Source: Flavobacteriaceae bacterium PS02293 | GTDB lineage: Bacteria > Bacteroidota > Bacteroidia > Flavobacteriales > Weeksellaceae | DNA length: 64,000 nucleotides | Direction of reading: 5' to 3' | NCBI GenBank assembly: GCA_029960045.1 | Contig: JASCOV010000006.1 | Span: 1 to 64,000 of the forward strand | In this document: piece by piece, positions 7,697 through 17,256 of the stretch | Numbering within the stretch: position 1 is the first letter of the stretch | Layout of the letters: the number at the start of each line of letters is the position of its first letter | Made by a program: the position numbers and the translations under genes | The notes under the pieces: generated by a model | Databases searched by the model: none | The model's input: the letters and a program-made list of their open reading frames with translations, nothing else | Told to the model about the DNA's origin: nothing

Positions 7697-8596
7697 TTAT
7701 TTTAAAAGCTTTAAAACCGGATAGAGAATCATAACTAATGCTTTCAAAAATGGAGAATCTAATTCCTTAATAGTTTTAGAATAGGATCTTTTATCAACTG
7801 CAGAAAATTTAAGATAACCACCTAGATTTCTGAGAATTGGTTTGGGATTTTCCCAAAATTTGGAGTAATAAGCATTCAGAAAAGTCTTGTAATTTTCTGC
7901 TAAACCAAATGCATTTTTATTGTCATAGAATTGATTGGCCAAAGAATGTTCATCGTCTTTATCACGGAAATAAATTCTCGTCACTTCATTAATACAATAA
8001 TGAAAACCCAACTTGTCAAACTGAAACTGAAAAACACCTTCCGGAATAAAACCCTTCCCCGAAAGATCGCCAAAATTAAGTTTCATTTTTTTGTAAATCT
8101 CTGTTTTTCCCATTCCCCATTTGTCACCTTTGATTTTGAATTTGTAACGCATATCAAAAATCGTACAGATCAAAGGCACTTTCGGAAAATGATCGCCAAC
8201 AATATTTCCAAATTGATCTTCACAAAGTGTTGAGACAAAAACTATATTCTGACTCTCAGGAATGCTTTCCCAAGTGCTAACCAAAATTTCCATAGAATCT
8301 TTCGGCAAGGCATCATCTGAATCCAAAGGAGAAAAATATTTGCCTTCTGCCAGATCAATACCCCGGAAAAAAGTCAGAAACTTGTGTTGGTTTTCCTGAT
8401 GATAATATCGGATTTTAAAATCTGCAATTTTCTGAAATCCTTCAATGATTTCTTTGGTATTATCCGTAGATCCATCATCTATCACAAGCCATTCAAAATT
8501 TTTGAAAGTCTGTCTTTGTAAGGATTCAAAAACTCTGGGCAATGTGTGCGCTCGGTTATAGGAAGGTGTGAGAATGGTAACAGTAGGCTTGCTCAT
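7697..8596 (-). CDS. Glycosyltransferase family 2
   Basis: 299 residues. A GT-A domain starts at residue 6 with TILTPSYNRAHTL, then VIDDGSTDNT (nucleotide binding) and a LDSDDA motif near residue 93 (DXD metal site). The C-terminal ~120 residues are helical and basic, often the membrane-associated part. It overlaps the upstream GT4 stop codon by one base, so the two are translationally coupled. Cytosolic inverting transferase; donor and acceptor unknown. Confidence 0.88.
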   Translation of the reverse strand: MSKPTVTILTPSYNRAHTLPRVFESLQRQTFKNFEWLVIDDGSTDNTKEIIEGFQKIADFKIRYYHQENQHKFLTFFRGIDLAEGKYFSPLDSDDALPKDSMEILVSTWESIPESQNIVFVSTLCEDQFGNIVGDHFPKVPLICTIFDMRYKFKIKGDKWGMGKTEIYKKMKLNFGDLSGKGFIPEGVFQFQFDKLGFHYCINEVTRIYFRDKDDEHSLANQFYDNKNAFGLAENYKTFLNAYYSKFWENPKPILRNLGGYLKFSAVDKRSYSKTIKELDSPFLKALVMILYPVLKLLK

Positions 8597-9747
8597 TATT
8601 TCAATTGGTATTGGCTTAGAAATACAGCAGTTACGTCGTCATAAATCTTTTGGTTGTCGAATTTTTCAACTCCTTTTTCCGTATTATTTTTGATGTTTTG
8701 GGTAAGGTCAGGATTTGTAAGGAATAATTTCATGCCTTCATAAATCGAATTTTCATCCGGGTTTACAAGATATCCATCAAAATTATGGTCAATCATTTCC
8801 GGGATTCCGCCAACGTTGGTACTGATGATTGGAATGTTAAGTCCCATCACTTCTCCAATCGTAAGAGGGTAGGACTCTGATTCCGAAGGCAAAACAAAAT
8901 AATCCGAATTTTTGATATAAGGATAAGGATTGATTTGTGAATCGAGTAGAAGAAACGTCTTTTCAACATCCAGTTCTTTGGCTTGATTTTTTAAATTTTC
9001 CATTTCTCCGCCACCGCCAATCACTGCGATTGAGTGTGAAAAACCTTCGTCCAAAAGTCTTTTATGGATTTTCATTAAAGTGTGATAATTCTTACGGCTG
9101 TGCAATCTTCCCATTGATGAAAAAACAGGTCTGGCTTCATAACTCACAGGAAACTCTGTGGATCTTTTTCTGACTTCATCAATCTTGATAGAATTATAGA
9201 TCACAGAGCTTTCCGGATATTCTATATGGAAAAGATCAGTAATTATATCCCTCGTCTGCTTGGATCCGAAAATAACCCAATCAAATTTCTTAAGGTTATT
9301 AATTCTGTCCAGAACTCGTTCCCGATTGGGATCATAGCCAACATCGGTATGAAACCAGGCTATCTTTCTCGATTTGAGAGGACTTGATAAGATATTTTCA
9401 AACTCTGCATAAGTTGGTGCAATTTCCAAATCAAAATTTTCTTTGATTACTTTTTTATAAAGTATTTTCGGGTTTTTCCTGTAAAAGAGAAGAGTCAGGT
9501 TTCTTTTGATTAATTGCAGAGTTCTGAGCAATTTATTCTTGCTCATATCTTCTTTTCCCTTTTGTAGCGTAATCACTTTAATATCTTTCGGAATACTGCT
9601 TCGTAGTTCGCCTTGATTAAGTGTTAAGAAAAATGTAATATCAAAAATATCTCTTGGCAGATTTTCCAAAAGATCGAGAAGAACTCTTTCTACACCGCCC
9701 ATTTCCATTGATCTGTGTCGGAAAAGTACTTTTATTTTTTGATGCAT
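8596..9747 (-). CDS. Glycosyltransferase family 4
   Basis: 383 residues from ATG at 9747; the frame opens at a TTG five codons earlier, which lacks support. GT-B fold with an N-terminal MGGVERVLLDLLENLP loop, VFSSMGRLHSRKNYHTL at the start of the donor domain, and SESESYPLTIGEVMG with VGGIPEMI near the end, the retaining GT4 signature. Paralogue of 5475-6620. It leads a two-gene unit with the overlapping GT2. Its promoter box (9783-9790) faces that of the methyltransferase gene. Confidence 0.88.
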   Translation of the reverse strand: MHQKIKVLFRHRSMEMGGVERVLLDLLENLPRDIFDITFFLTLNQGELRSSIPKDIKVITLQKGKEDMSKNKLLRTLQLIKRNLTLLFYRKNPKILYKKVIKENFDLEIAPTYAEFENILSSPLKSRKIAWFHTDVGYDPNRERVLDRINNLKKFDWVIFGSKQTRDIITDLFHIEYPESSVIYNSIKIDEVRKRSTEFPVSYEARPVFSSMGRLHSRKNYHTLMKIHKRLLDEGFSHSIAVIGGGGEMENLKNQAKELDVEKTFLLLDSQINPYPYIKNSDYFVLPSESESYPLTIGEVMGLNIPIISTNVGGIPEMIDHNFDGYLVNPDENSIYEGMKLFLTNPDLTQNIKNNTEKGVEKFDNQKIYDDVTAVFLSQYQLK

Positions 9748-9782
9748 TTGTGTGGTTTTCAAAAAAATCGTTTCTAAAAAAA

Positions 9783-9790
9783 CAAATATA
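9783..9790 (-). promoter_or_regulatory. Promoter -7 box for the GT4-GT2 unit
   Basis: Minus-strand TATATTTG, matching TAnnTTTG, 36 bases before the GT4 ATG. It lies back to back with the plus-strand box at 9814-9821. Confidence 0.4.
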
Positions 9791-9813
9791 AGACTGTTTG
9801 TGCAATTCTTTTG

Positions 9814-9821
9814 TATTTTTG
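9814..9821 (+). promoter_or_regulatory. Promoter -7 box for the methyltransferase gene
   Basis: TATTTTTG, matching TAnnTTTG, 18 bases before the ATG at 9840. No clear -33 element. Confidence 0.4.
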
Positions 9822-9839
9822 CATTTCAAAACATAATTT

Positions 9840-10616
9840 ATGAACAAAATCTCTGAAATCATTTCTACTTTTTTCGCATATCTAAAGCGCCCTGACCTTT
9901 ACCCTGAACTAAGACGTAAAATCTGGAAAAATATCTTCAACCGTTCATCTGGTTTACGAGGAAAAGAAGAAGCAGAAAAATGGTGCAAGAGCATTGCTAT
10001 TTCTGAGAAAGATTTTATAGAAAATGTTTTAAAAACAACCTTTGTTCCCTTCGAAAAACTTTTCCCACAAGAGTTTGCTACAGCATTACAAGCTCAGGCA
10101 AAAGCACCAGTAAAAATGGGAGGTGCAGGATCTTTGAGTGTAATCTATTATATTAATGAATTTGCAAATGCTCAAAAATCAATAGAAACCGGCGTAGCTT
10201 ATGGCTGGTCATCTTTTGCGGCGTTAGCATCATTGGTTCACAGAAACGGAACACTTTACAGTTCTGATATGCCTTACATTTTGCAAAATCAAAGTGAGGA
10301 TTTTGTAGGTTGCGTAATTCCTGAGAAGTACAAAAGCAATTGGGATCTTTACAGATTTGCAGATAAAGAATCTCTTCCAAAGATTTTCAGTAAAGCAGAA
10401 TCATTTGATGTGGTACATTATGACAGCGACAAAACGTATGACGGAAGACTTTGGGCTTACAATCTGCTTTGGAACAAATTGAGAACCGGAGGCGTCTTTA
10501 TGAGTGATGATGTTGGTGATAATGCCGCTTTCAAAGATTATTGCGAGAAGAATAACCGCAAACCTTACATTATAGAATTCGATGGCAAATATGCCGGAGT
10601 TATTATAAAAGAATAA
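9840..10616 (+). CDS. Class I SAM-dependent methyltransferase
   Basis: 258 residues. The N-terminal ~105 residues are helical and basic. A Methyltransf_24-type Rossmann domain follows: motif I is SIETGVAYGWSSFAALA near 117, an acidic strand end near 141 (SSDMPY) would hold the SAM ribose, and DVVHYDSDKTYDGRLWAYN (about 196-214) plus GGVFMSDDVGDN are the late motifs of this family. It probably methylates a sugar hydroxyl of the surface glycan, as such genes do in polysaccharide loci. It is one of three plus-strand genes in an otherwise minus-strand region and is monocistronic, ended by a shared terminator. Confidence 0.75.
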   Translation: MNKISEIISTFFAYLKRPDLYPELRRKIWKNIFNRSSGLRGKEEAEKWCKSIAISEKDFIENVLKTTFVPFEKLFPQEFATALQAQAKAPVKMGGAGSLSVIYYINEFANAQKSIETGVAYGWSSFAALASLVHRNGTLYSSDMPYILQNQSEDFVGCVIPEKYKSNWDLYRFADKESLPKIFSKAESFDVVHYDSDKTYDGRLWAYNLLWNKLRTGGVFMSDDVGDNAAFKDYCEKNNRKPYIIEFDGKYAGVIIKE

Positions 10617-10625
10617 TAAATAAAG

Positions 10626-10655
10626 GAGCGCTTCAAAATCTGAAGCGCTCTTTTA
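10626..10655. terminator. Bidirectional terminator between convergent genes
   Basis: Perfect 10-bp stem (10626-10635 with 10641-10650), 5-nt loop, T-tract on the right and A-tract on the left. It serves the methyltransferase gene and the convergent gene ending at 10653. Confidence 0.85.
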
Positions 10656-11672
10656 ATAGGTATCGCAACCCATTTCTTCGTATTGTTTTCGGAATTTATT
10701 GACCCATTTTTCAAATTCCGGGATATTGATTTTTTCTGAAACAAAACTTTTCAAATAATCGATAGAAAAATCTTTTGGGAAGTTTTCCATTGCATCAAAT
10801 TCTCCTTTCAGCCAAGCTTCGTTGATCAAATGATTAAACAAGTTGACATCAAAATCAAATCCATACTCGTGGTATGAATTGGTTGCGGAAGATTGGAAAG
10901 TCGTTTTCATTGCTTCTGTTTTCAATCTGGTAATGAAATTGGGATTGTTTTTATTTCTTCGGTAAAATAAAGAAGCGTTGATTAATTGCTTTTTTTCATC
11001 CACTTTACCATCCATATCTTTCCAAATGTCCAACCAATAATCCTTTTTGTAAAATCCCATTAATATAGAATTAAGCGACCAATATTTCAAATGAGTATGA
11101 TTGTTTACAAACTTCAGCTTGTAAAGAATTGTAAAGAATTTGTATTGATTATGGAAAAAAGCGGTCATTAATTTTTTATTCAGTAACAAAAGATCTTTCG
11201 GCTGAGCTGATTCCAAATCCTCAGAAATAGAATTTAGATTTAAATCTTTTCTTTCATTTTCATTCCCCAGCCAACCTAATTTTAAAAGATTAATATCAAA
11301 TTTTCGAGCTTGTTCTTGTAAATTATCAATATTGATTGGAGTCGTAAACCAAACATCATCTTCTGTAACGATAACATATTCTGAAGCTTTTTTTACATTA
11401 TCATACCAGAATTTTGTTGGGATTTCAAAGCCGTTAACAGCTTTTCCTGTTTTTAGGTTTTCCTCAATTGCTTCTATTTTTTTTTCATAGCTTCCGGAAA
11501 GATAGATTTCTACCTCGGGATAGTTCTTTCTTATTTTATCAAGATATTTTTTCGGTGTTCCATCATCCAGGACTTTGATCTTAAAATCACCAGAAACATT
11601 CATCTTAATTGATGAAATACACCGATCCAAATAGAAAGGACGATTGAAGGATTTGATTAAAATTTCTGTCAT
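10653..11672 (-). CDS. Putative GT-A-fold glycosyltransferase
   Basis: 339 residues. The start TEILIKSFNRPFYLDRCISSI resembles the first strand-helix of GT2-like enzymes, VLDDGTP follows near residue 35, and VIVTEDDVWF near 100 holds an Asp-rich DXD-like site. The remainder is Lys/Asn-rich and helical, with no second recognised domain. It is the last gene of the unit 13613 to 10653. Its family is less certain than for its neighbours; it may be a nucleotide-sugar transferase for a less common linkage. Confidence 0.65.
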   Translation of the reverse strand: MTEILIKSFNRPFYLDRCISSIKMNVSGDFKIKVLDDGTPKKYLDKIRKNYPEVEIYLSGSYEKKIEAIEENLKTGKAVNGFEIPTKFWYDNVKKASEYVIVTEDDVWFTTPINIDNLQEQARKFDINLLKLGWLGNENERKDLNLNSISEDLESAQPKDLLLLNKKLMTAFFHNQYKFFTILYKLKFVNNHTHLKYWSLNSILMGFYKKDYWLDIWKDMDGKVDEKKQLINASLFYRRNKNNPNFITRLKTEAMKTTFQSSATNSYHEYGFDFDVNLFNHLINEAWLKGEFDAMENFPKDFSIDYLKSFVSEKINIPEFEKWVNKFRKQYEEMGCDTY

Positions 11673-11715
11673 CGCTTTATTGATAAAAAAGAATAGATTT
11701 AGAAAACTGAAAATG

Positions 11716-12780
11716 TTAAAGGCTCAAGTTGTTTTTAGAATTGAATTTTTTTCTAATGAGATGATTCAAAGGTTCTTCCAGATATGTAAACATCAGAATT
11801 GAAATCAAATTAAGCAAAATAAATATAATTAGCTTATTATCTGTAATATAATCAGTCATAAAGATAGGGATAAAGCCTTTGTGGATAAGATAAAAAACAT
11901 AAGAACTTTTCCCTAATAAGACAAAGATCCGACTTCCCAATATCTTTTGAAGAATGGTTTTCTCATAAATTAGTCCCCATAACAGAGGTGCAATTCCTAA
12001 AAAAGATAAAAATATAACTTCTGTGAATTGTCTATATTTTGATTCAAAAGTAATATATTCTTTCCCACAAATAAATAATAGGATAACAGACAGTCCGAAC
12101 CAAGTCACCCAATTTCCAGAAAAAGAAATTTTCTTTTTAAGTGTTAAGTAAGCCAATGTTATACCTGCAAAAAACTCAAAAATATTTAAATAAAAATCAT
12201 ACTGTAAAAACCCCCAGATATTTTCCGGAACGTTGGCTAATTCTTTTAAGAAATTACCAGTTAGAAATAAAATAACGGGTAATAATAAGAGAAACCATCT
12301 GCTTTTTCGGATGAGAATAAAGTATAAAGGAGCTGTGATATAGAACATCTCTTCCAATGTAAGTGTCCATCCTTGTGCGATTCCGGCAAAATAATATTTG
12401 GAGAATAAAGCTTTTGTCATCGTAAAAGATAATATAGCTTCAATTGTTTTTTCGGTATTCCAGATGTTACTCTGAAAATAGTAAATAACAAAAAAAAGTG
12501 CAGTTAAAAGAAAATACATTGGATAGATTCTCGCAATACGATTAACCATAAATTTTTTGAAATTAATGGGACGTTCATTAAAGTATCTGTATGTTATTAA
12601 AAATCCGCTAAGCACGAAAAACATTTCTACACCAATGTGGAATGTAGAAACAGCACGTTTTGCAAAATCCGGATAATTGGGATTACGAAAAGGCATAAAA
12701 TGAAACACAAAAATCATCCAAGCTGCGATAGCTCGATAACCAGTGAGGGCAGGGAAAAACTGTTTTTCTTGTGGTGACAT
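11716..12780 (-). CDS. Acyltransferase 3 family membrane protein (OafA-like)
   Basis: 354 residues from ATG at 12780 (a TTG lies one codon upstream). About ten membrane helices. Family marks: LTGYRAIAAWMIFVFHF at the start, with the conserved His near 23; RIARIYPMYFLL near 85; and a GWTLTLEEMFYI stretch near 140, the SxxxE/F region of the family. Such proteins O-acetylate surface sugars at the membrane using cytosolic acetyl-CoA. No C-terminal SGNH domain, so this is the short form. Between two glycosyltransferases in one unit. Confidence 0.88.
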   Translation of the reverse strand: MSPQEKQFFPALTGYRAIAAWMIFVFHFMPFRNPNYPDFAKRAVSTFHIGVEMFFVLSGFLITYRYFNERPINFKKFMVNRIARIYPMYFLLTALFFVIYYFQSNIWNTEKTIEAILSFTMTKALFSKYYFAGIAQGWTLTLEEMFYITAPLYFILIRKSRWFLLLLPVILFLTGNFLKELANVPENIWGFLQYDFYLNIFEFFAGITLAYLTLKKKISFSGNWVTWFGLSVILLFICGKEYITFESKYRQFTEVIFLSFLGIAPLLWGLIYEKTILQKILGSRIFVLLGKSSYVFYLIHKGFIPIFMTDYITDNKLIIFILLNLISILMFTYLEEPLNHLIRKKFNSKNNLSL

Positions 12781-12806
12781 CAAGAGATTTTTTGGTTTTG
12801 GAATGG

Positions 12807-13613
12807 TTATGAAAATTTTCGCAGAAGTTTTGCGATGATATTATTTTGTTTTGTCTTTAAAAATTCTGGAAGGCTGGGGATTTCTTTTATATTTTTGCCA
12901 TACAGCTTATCGATTTTTCTTCTTTCCAAAGTATCCAAAATAACTTTTTGCCAGTTTTTATTAAGTTTAATTTTCTTAGATAAATCCTGAGAAATGCCAT
13001 TGGCGTGCAATCTGTAGAGGTATAAAGGTTCTTTTATAAATGTAAAATTCCCAGTTTCATAAAGTTTAAGATAAAGATCTTGATCTACCGCAGAAGTAAG
13101 CTCCAGATTGATTCCTGATGTTTTATTATAAGCTGATCTTTTAAAGGTCAAAAAATGATTGGCTTCCAAAAAAATGTTAAAAAAAATTTTGTCGCCATTT
13201 TTTATGGCTCTAGAATGAGCAAAAGTCCGCTGAGGCTGTAGATTTTTGTCGCAAAGAAGAAAGCTTGAGTAGGTTACTACATTATTTACGGTATGGGTTT
13301 TTAAGCTGGTTTCTATTGCATTTTCTACCAAAGCATCATCAGGGTCTACAAAACCACAGATTTCTCCAGAAGACATATCGATACATTTTCTTTTGGTATA
13401 GCCAACACCACTGTTCGTTTCATTTTTAAAAAGTTTAACTCTAGAATCATTTTTTGTAAGCAAAGCTATGTTTTCGAAAGAGTTATCCGTAGAACAGTCG
13501 TCCACAATTACCACTTCGAAATCTTGGAAAGTCTGCTTCAGAAGGCTTTGATAACAATCTTTGAAGTATTCAAAGTTGTTATAATGTGCAATAAGGACGG
13601 AAAATTTTTTCAT
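12807..13613 (-). CDS. Glycosyltransferase family 2
   Basis: 268 residues from ATG at 13613. GT-A domain with SVLIAHYNNFEYF, VVIVDDCSTDNS near 36 and CGFVDPDDAL near 90 (DXD site); a conserved D-x-D-L-Y-L-K-L stretch sits near 180. Short basic C-terminus. First gene of the unit running to 10653 and divergent from the asparagine-synthase-like gene, with about 60 bases between them. Donor unknown. Confidence 0.87.
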   Translation of the reverse strand: MKKFSVLIAHYNNFEYFKDCYQSLLKQTFQDFEVVIVDDCSTDNSFENIALLTKNDSRVKLFKNETNSGVGYTKRKCIDMSSGEICGFVDPDDALVENAIETSLKTHTVNNVVTYSSFLLCDKNLQPQRTFAHSRAIKNGDKIFFNIFLEANHFLTFKRSAYNKTSGINLELTSAVDQDLYLKLYETGNFTFIKEPLYLYRLHANGISQDLSKKIKLNKNWQKVILDTLERRKIDKLYGKNIKEIPSLPEFLKTKQNNIIAKLLRKFS

Positions 13614-13649
13614 CAAATAAGAATATCGTCAAAATTAACAAAATAATCT

Positions 13650-13657
13650 TAGATTTG
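13650..13657 (+). promoter_or_regulatory. Promoter -7 box of the asnB-like gene
   Basis: TAGATTTG matches TAnnTTTG, 17 bases before the ATG at 13675. Confidence 0.45.
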
Positions 13658-13674
13658 TATCTTAATATTGCTAT

Positions 13675-15495
13675 ATGTGCGGAATTACAGGGATTGTAAA
13701 GAAAAATATTCTAAAAGAAAATTCTTATAAACAAACTCTCAAAAATATGACAGATTCTATCATTCACCGTGGTCCGGATGATGAAGGTCATGAGTATTTT
13801 CAAAATTGTTTTCTTGGTTTCAGAAGATTGGCAATTGTCGATCTTTCCAAAGACGGACATCAGCCAATGTATTCTAATACGAAGAATGAATGTGTGGTCT
13901 TCAATGGGGAAATCTATGGTTATCGGGATTTGAAAAAAGAAATTTCAGATTATCCTTTCCAAAGCAATACCGATACAGAAGTGATATTATCTTTATATCA
14001 AAAAAATGGGCCAGAACTTCCTAAGCAGCTGAATGGAATGTTTTCTTTCGCAATCTGGGACGAGGAAAAGCAACAGCTTTCTTGTGCAAGAGACAGATTT
14101 GGAGAAAAGCCATTTTATTACGCTCTCGGGAAGAACGGAGAATTTATTTTTGCTTCGGAGATCAAAGCTATTTTGGCAACAGGTCTTGTGGATTCAGAAC
14201 TAAATGATGAAGCCGTTCATCATTTTTTACGACATATGTATGTTGACAGCCAGCAAAGTATTTATAGAAATATTAAAGTTTTACCACCTGCCCATCAACT
14301 AATTTACAAAGATGGAAAAATAGAGATTTCTCAATATTGGAATTTTCCAGAAAAAGAATTACAAATCTCAGAAAAAGAGGCCGTTGAGAAGTTTCAAAAA
14401 TTAGTTGAAAAATCTGTCGAAAAACAATTGGTTGCAGACGTAAAAGTGGGTGCTTTTCTTAGTGGAGGATTAGATTCAGGAACATTAGTAGCGCTTTCTT
14501 CTCAGAAAAATCAAAATCTCACAACACTTGGTTTCCAATATGAAGGCGATTGGGACGAGATGCCAGATGCGAGAACTATCGCTAAAAAATACAATACAGA
14601 TCACAAGGAAGTTGCACTTCAAAATTCTGACATACCGAAAACCTTAGTAGAAGTTTTAAAAAAATTGGATGAGCCACTTGCAGATACTGCAATTCTTGCC
14701 ACCTACACTATTTGTAAAGAAGCCGCTAAAAATATGACGGTAGTAATCACTGGAAATGCAGGAGATGAGCTTTTTGGTGGTTACAAATGGTATCAGGAAG
14801 AGAAAAGGATTCTTGAGAAAGGTGGCGCAAAAGCTTCACTTTTACCGTTGTACAAAATAGGTTCTACAATTAGCGAAAAGCTACGTTTTGAGAAGTCTAA
14901 TTTATATTATCTAGATAAGATTTTCCGATCCAAGTTTCCGGATATTGTGGCTTATCAAAAAGGGAAAGTTCATAATAATTTTACAGAAGAAGAGACTTTC
15001 CAGCTTATGAAAACAAAGCAAAAGTATGAACATCAATATAACTTCCATCTAGATAAGAACAATCTGAATACGCCAATGAAGATGGATCTTACAAACGTAA
15101 TTGCGGGAGACTATCTGGTGAAGGATGATCGCATTGCAATGATGCATTCTATAGAACTAAGAACACCGTTTTTGGATAAAGATCTGGTAGAGTTCTGCTC
15201 TATGCTTCCTGCAAAATACAAGGTAGATGCTAATCAAACTAAAATAATCTTGAGAAAAGCTTTTGGAGAATTATTGACATCCAATATTCTTAACAAGAAG
15301 AAACAAGGTTTTGGAGCTCCAATTTCAGAATGGTTGAGAATTCCTGAAATGGAAGATCTGACCAAAAAAATCCTTAAAAATTCCTCTTCAAAAATCTTTA
15401 AAAAATTAGACTTTCAAGCAGTTCAAAAACAGCTAAACTACAATTACAAACATTGGAGTCTGTTGGTTTTGGGAATCTGGACGGAGGAACATTAA
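13675..15495 (+). CDS. asnB: Asparagine synthase (glutamine-hydrolysing) family amidotransferase, WbpS/AsnB-like
   Basis: 606 residues beginning MCGITGIV: Cys2 is the class II glutaminase nucleophile exposed after Met removal, with the RHRGPDD-type motif (HRGPDDEG) near 35 and FNGEIYG near 77. The synthetase domain has the PP-loop SGGLDSGTLVAL near 265 and a late TPFLDKDLVEF motif. In Pseudomonas O6-type loci the homologue WbpS amidates a GalNAc-uronate. Because UDP-GalNAcA-forming genes lie at 19888-22175, the same role is likely here, though a cellular asparagine synthase cannot be excluded. Plus strand, convergent with the next gene. Confidence 0.85.
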   Translation: MCGITGIVKKNILKENSYKQTLKNMTDSIIHRGPDDEGHEYFQNCFLGFRRLAIVDLSKDGHQPMYSNTKNECVVFNGEIYGYRDLKKEISDYPFQSNTDTEVILSLYQKNGPELPKQLNGMFSFAIWDEEKQQLSCARDRFGEKPFYYALGKNGEFIFASEIKAILATGLVDSELNDEAVHHFLRHMYVDSQQSIYRNIKVLPPAHQLIYKDGKIEISQYWNFPEKELQISEKEAVEKFQKLVEKSVEKQLVADVKVGAFLSGGLDSGTLVALSSQKNQNLTTLGFQYEGDWDEMPDARTIAKKYNTDHKEVALQNSDIPKTLVEVLKKLDEPLADTAILATYTICKEAAKNMTVVITGNAGDELFGGYKWYQEEKRILEKGGAKASLLPLYKIGSTISEKLRFEKSNLYYLDKIFRSKFPDIVAYQKGKVHNNFTEEETFQLMKTKQKYEHQYNFHLDKNNLNTPMKMDLTNVIAGDYLVKDDRIAMMHSIELRTPFLDKDLVEFCSMLPAKYKVDANQTKIILRKAFGELLTSNILNKKKQGFGAPISEWLRIPEMEDLTKKILKNSSSKIFKKLDFQAVQKQLNYNYKHWSLLVLGIWTEEH

Positions 15496-15501
15496 AGAAT
15501 G

Positions 15502-16350
15502 TTACTGATAATTATCTCGAGTTGGGAAGATGTCATGATGAATGATATTATGACGGAATTTCAAACATAAAGGTGCGAAAATCTGAGAAAGAACACCGTG
15601 TAAAGTAACGGGATAGCCTGGATTTCTGCCTTTTACGTCGCCTGGAAATTTGTGAAGTTCTTCTGCAAAACCATCCATACGTTTCAATAGTTCGATGTAC
15701 CATTCTGCCGTAAATCTCGTGTTGGATCGACAAATGAATGCGCAGGTCCCCACACAAGATAAATAATTTGTTTGTAGATCTTTATCAATTATGCCTTGAC
15801 CGAACCCCATACTTATTCCATCAGCTTCGGTTGTTCCCAAGAGGTAAATTTCTTTGTTTTCAGAAATTAGATGGAAAGCTTTTGTCCAGTTTTTAAGATT
15901 AGGCTTTATGTCACAATAACCACCACCGTGGAAATGCATAAAATAACATCTTAAATAATCCGACTTGTGAACCAATGAAAGATCATTATATGATGGATGT
16001 AAAGGATGTTCTGGTAATATATAATCAGCTAAATTTTTTGGTGTAATCAATTTTACTTTGATGCCAGAGTTTTTGACTAAAGATTCGTAGCCTTTTTGAC
16101 GATTTTCTGACATTTCGTTTTCACCTGTCCAGAAGCAGTAGATAACTTGATCCACTTTCGAAGGGATATTTGGGAATGGTTCACAGTCATTAATTAAAAA
16201 CAAGCCTGGATATCTGTTTTTAGTAAATCTATAAGGAAAAAGCTTTTGCCTTTTTATTCGCCACCAATCCCTTGTTTTGTAAAGATTTTTGTAGACGAAA
16301 TTTAATTTGCTTTTTGCAAAAGCACTTAGTTTATTTCTAATTTCCCCCAT
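15502..16350 (-). CDS. Glycosyltransferase family 32 (capsular polysaccharide synthesis type)
   Basis: 282 residues. After a basic N-terminal segment (1-55), VDQVIYCFWTGENEM starts the GT-A domain; SDYLRCYFMHFHGGGYCDIK near 150 is the family signature, with the metal-binding DXD-like CDIK. The C-terminal half includes many aromatic residues and HHDIFP. It overlaps the upstream GT2 by 14 bases. In related loci such proteins add hexose or amino-sugar residues. No recognised second domain. Confidence 0.8.
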   Translation of the reverse strand: MGEIRNKLSAFAKSKLNFVYKNLYKTRDWWRIKRQKLFPYRFTKNRYPGLFLINDCEPFPNIPSKVDQVIYCFWTGENEMSENRQKGYESLVKNSGIKVKLITPKNLADYILPEHPLHPSYNDLSLVHKSDYLRCYFMHFHGGGYCDIKPNLKNWTKAFHLISENKEIYLLGTTEADGISMGFGQGIIDKDLQTNYLSCVGTCAFICRSNTRFTAEWYIELLKRMDGFAEELHKFPGDVKGRNPGYPVTLHGVLSQIFAPLCLKFRHNIIHHDIFPTRDNYQ

Positions 16351-17248
16351 TTTTTATTATGTTTTTGATATCGCTTATTTTAATGGATTTAAGCAAAGTA
16401 GAGAAGTAATAAATATTCTTTAAAAAGTCATTTTTGTAAACTACTCGGAAGTTTCGGTAAAGCATTTTGGACATATTAACTTTCGTTTCGTAGTCAAATT
16501 TTTGACTGTAATTCTTTAAAAGATAAGTCATATATTCGGTATTTCCTATCATTTTTCTACTTCTGTAATCTGTGGAATTTCTATTTCCTGAAAGGTTAAC
16601 TTCAGAATCTCGAAATGACATAAAAGCATTGTTGATGAAAAGAATATCTCCAAACTCAGAAAATTCTAAGACAGCAATAGCATCAGATCCGTAAGCTAAT
16701 TCTATATCTTGATATTTGTATTTTTTATATTTTTCTATTCGGAAAATATTTTCACTCAGTGTAGAAAAACCGATGTTTATATATAAATTTCCAAAGAAAA
16801 CAGCAGCTTTTTGAAAACGAGGATAATCCGGAAATTCTTTTACAATTTTGTTATTTTCGTTGATTACGCGACATTTAAATTTTATGAGGCTAATATTGTT
16901 TTTTTCAGCATCCTCTACATTATTGTAGAATTCCTGAATGCAGTTTTCGGACAAAGTATCATCATCTGCCAACACGATTACCCATTCTTCTTGATCTACA
17001 AATTCATCAATGCATCTTTCCCATTGTTTTGACAAAGAGTTTTTCCCGATATTAGTGTCGAAATTTTTATATCTTGTAATAATCGAGTTGTATTTTTCGA
17101 TCAATTTTTGAGGATCATTAGGACTGTTGTCGTTACCAATATACAGATTGAATCTTTTATCAGTTTGATGTTTCAAACTAAGTAATGTTTCCTCGAGAAA
17201 ATCAATTTTATAATAAGGGATTATTACTGCGATTCTATTTGCCATCAT
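16337..17248 (-). CDS. Glycosyltransferase family 2
   Basis: About 303 residues from the ATG at 17248 (paired with another ATG at 17245); the open frame begins at a TTG at 17269, but that would overlap the upstream gene. GT-A domain with AVIIPYYKIDFLEETLLSL, IGNDNSPNDP near 42, and VIVLADDDTL near 95 (DXD site). The Asp-Asn-Ser of the second motif is a mild variant of the usual DDGS. C-terminal part helical and basic. Middle gene of the minus unit 18796 to 15502. Confidence 0.83.
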   Translation of the reverse strand: MMANRIAVIIPYYKIDFLEETLLSLKHQTDKRFNLYIGNDNSPNDPQKLIEKYNSIITRYKNFDTNIGKNSLSKQWERCIDEFVDQEEWVIVLADDDTLSENCIQEFYNNVEDAEKNNISLIKFKCRVINENNKIVKEFPDYPRFQKAAVFFGNLYINIGFSTLSENIFRIEKYKKYKYQDIELAYGSDAIAVLEFSEFGDILFINNAFMSFRDSEVNLSGNRNSTDYRSRKMIGNTEYMTYLLKNYSQKFDYETKVNMSKMLYRNFRVVYKNDFLKNIYYFSTLLKSIKISDIKNIIKNGGN

Positions 17249-17256
17249 TTTGTTTT

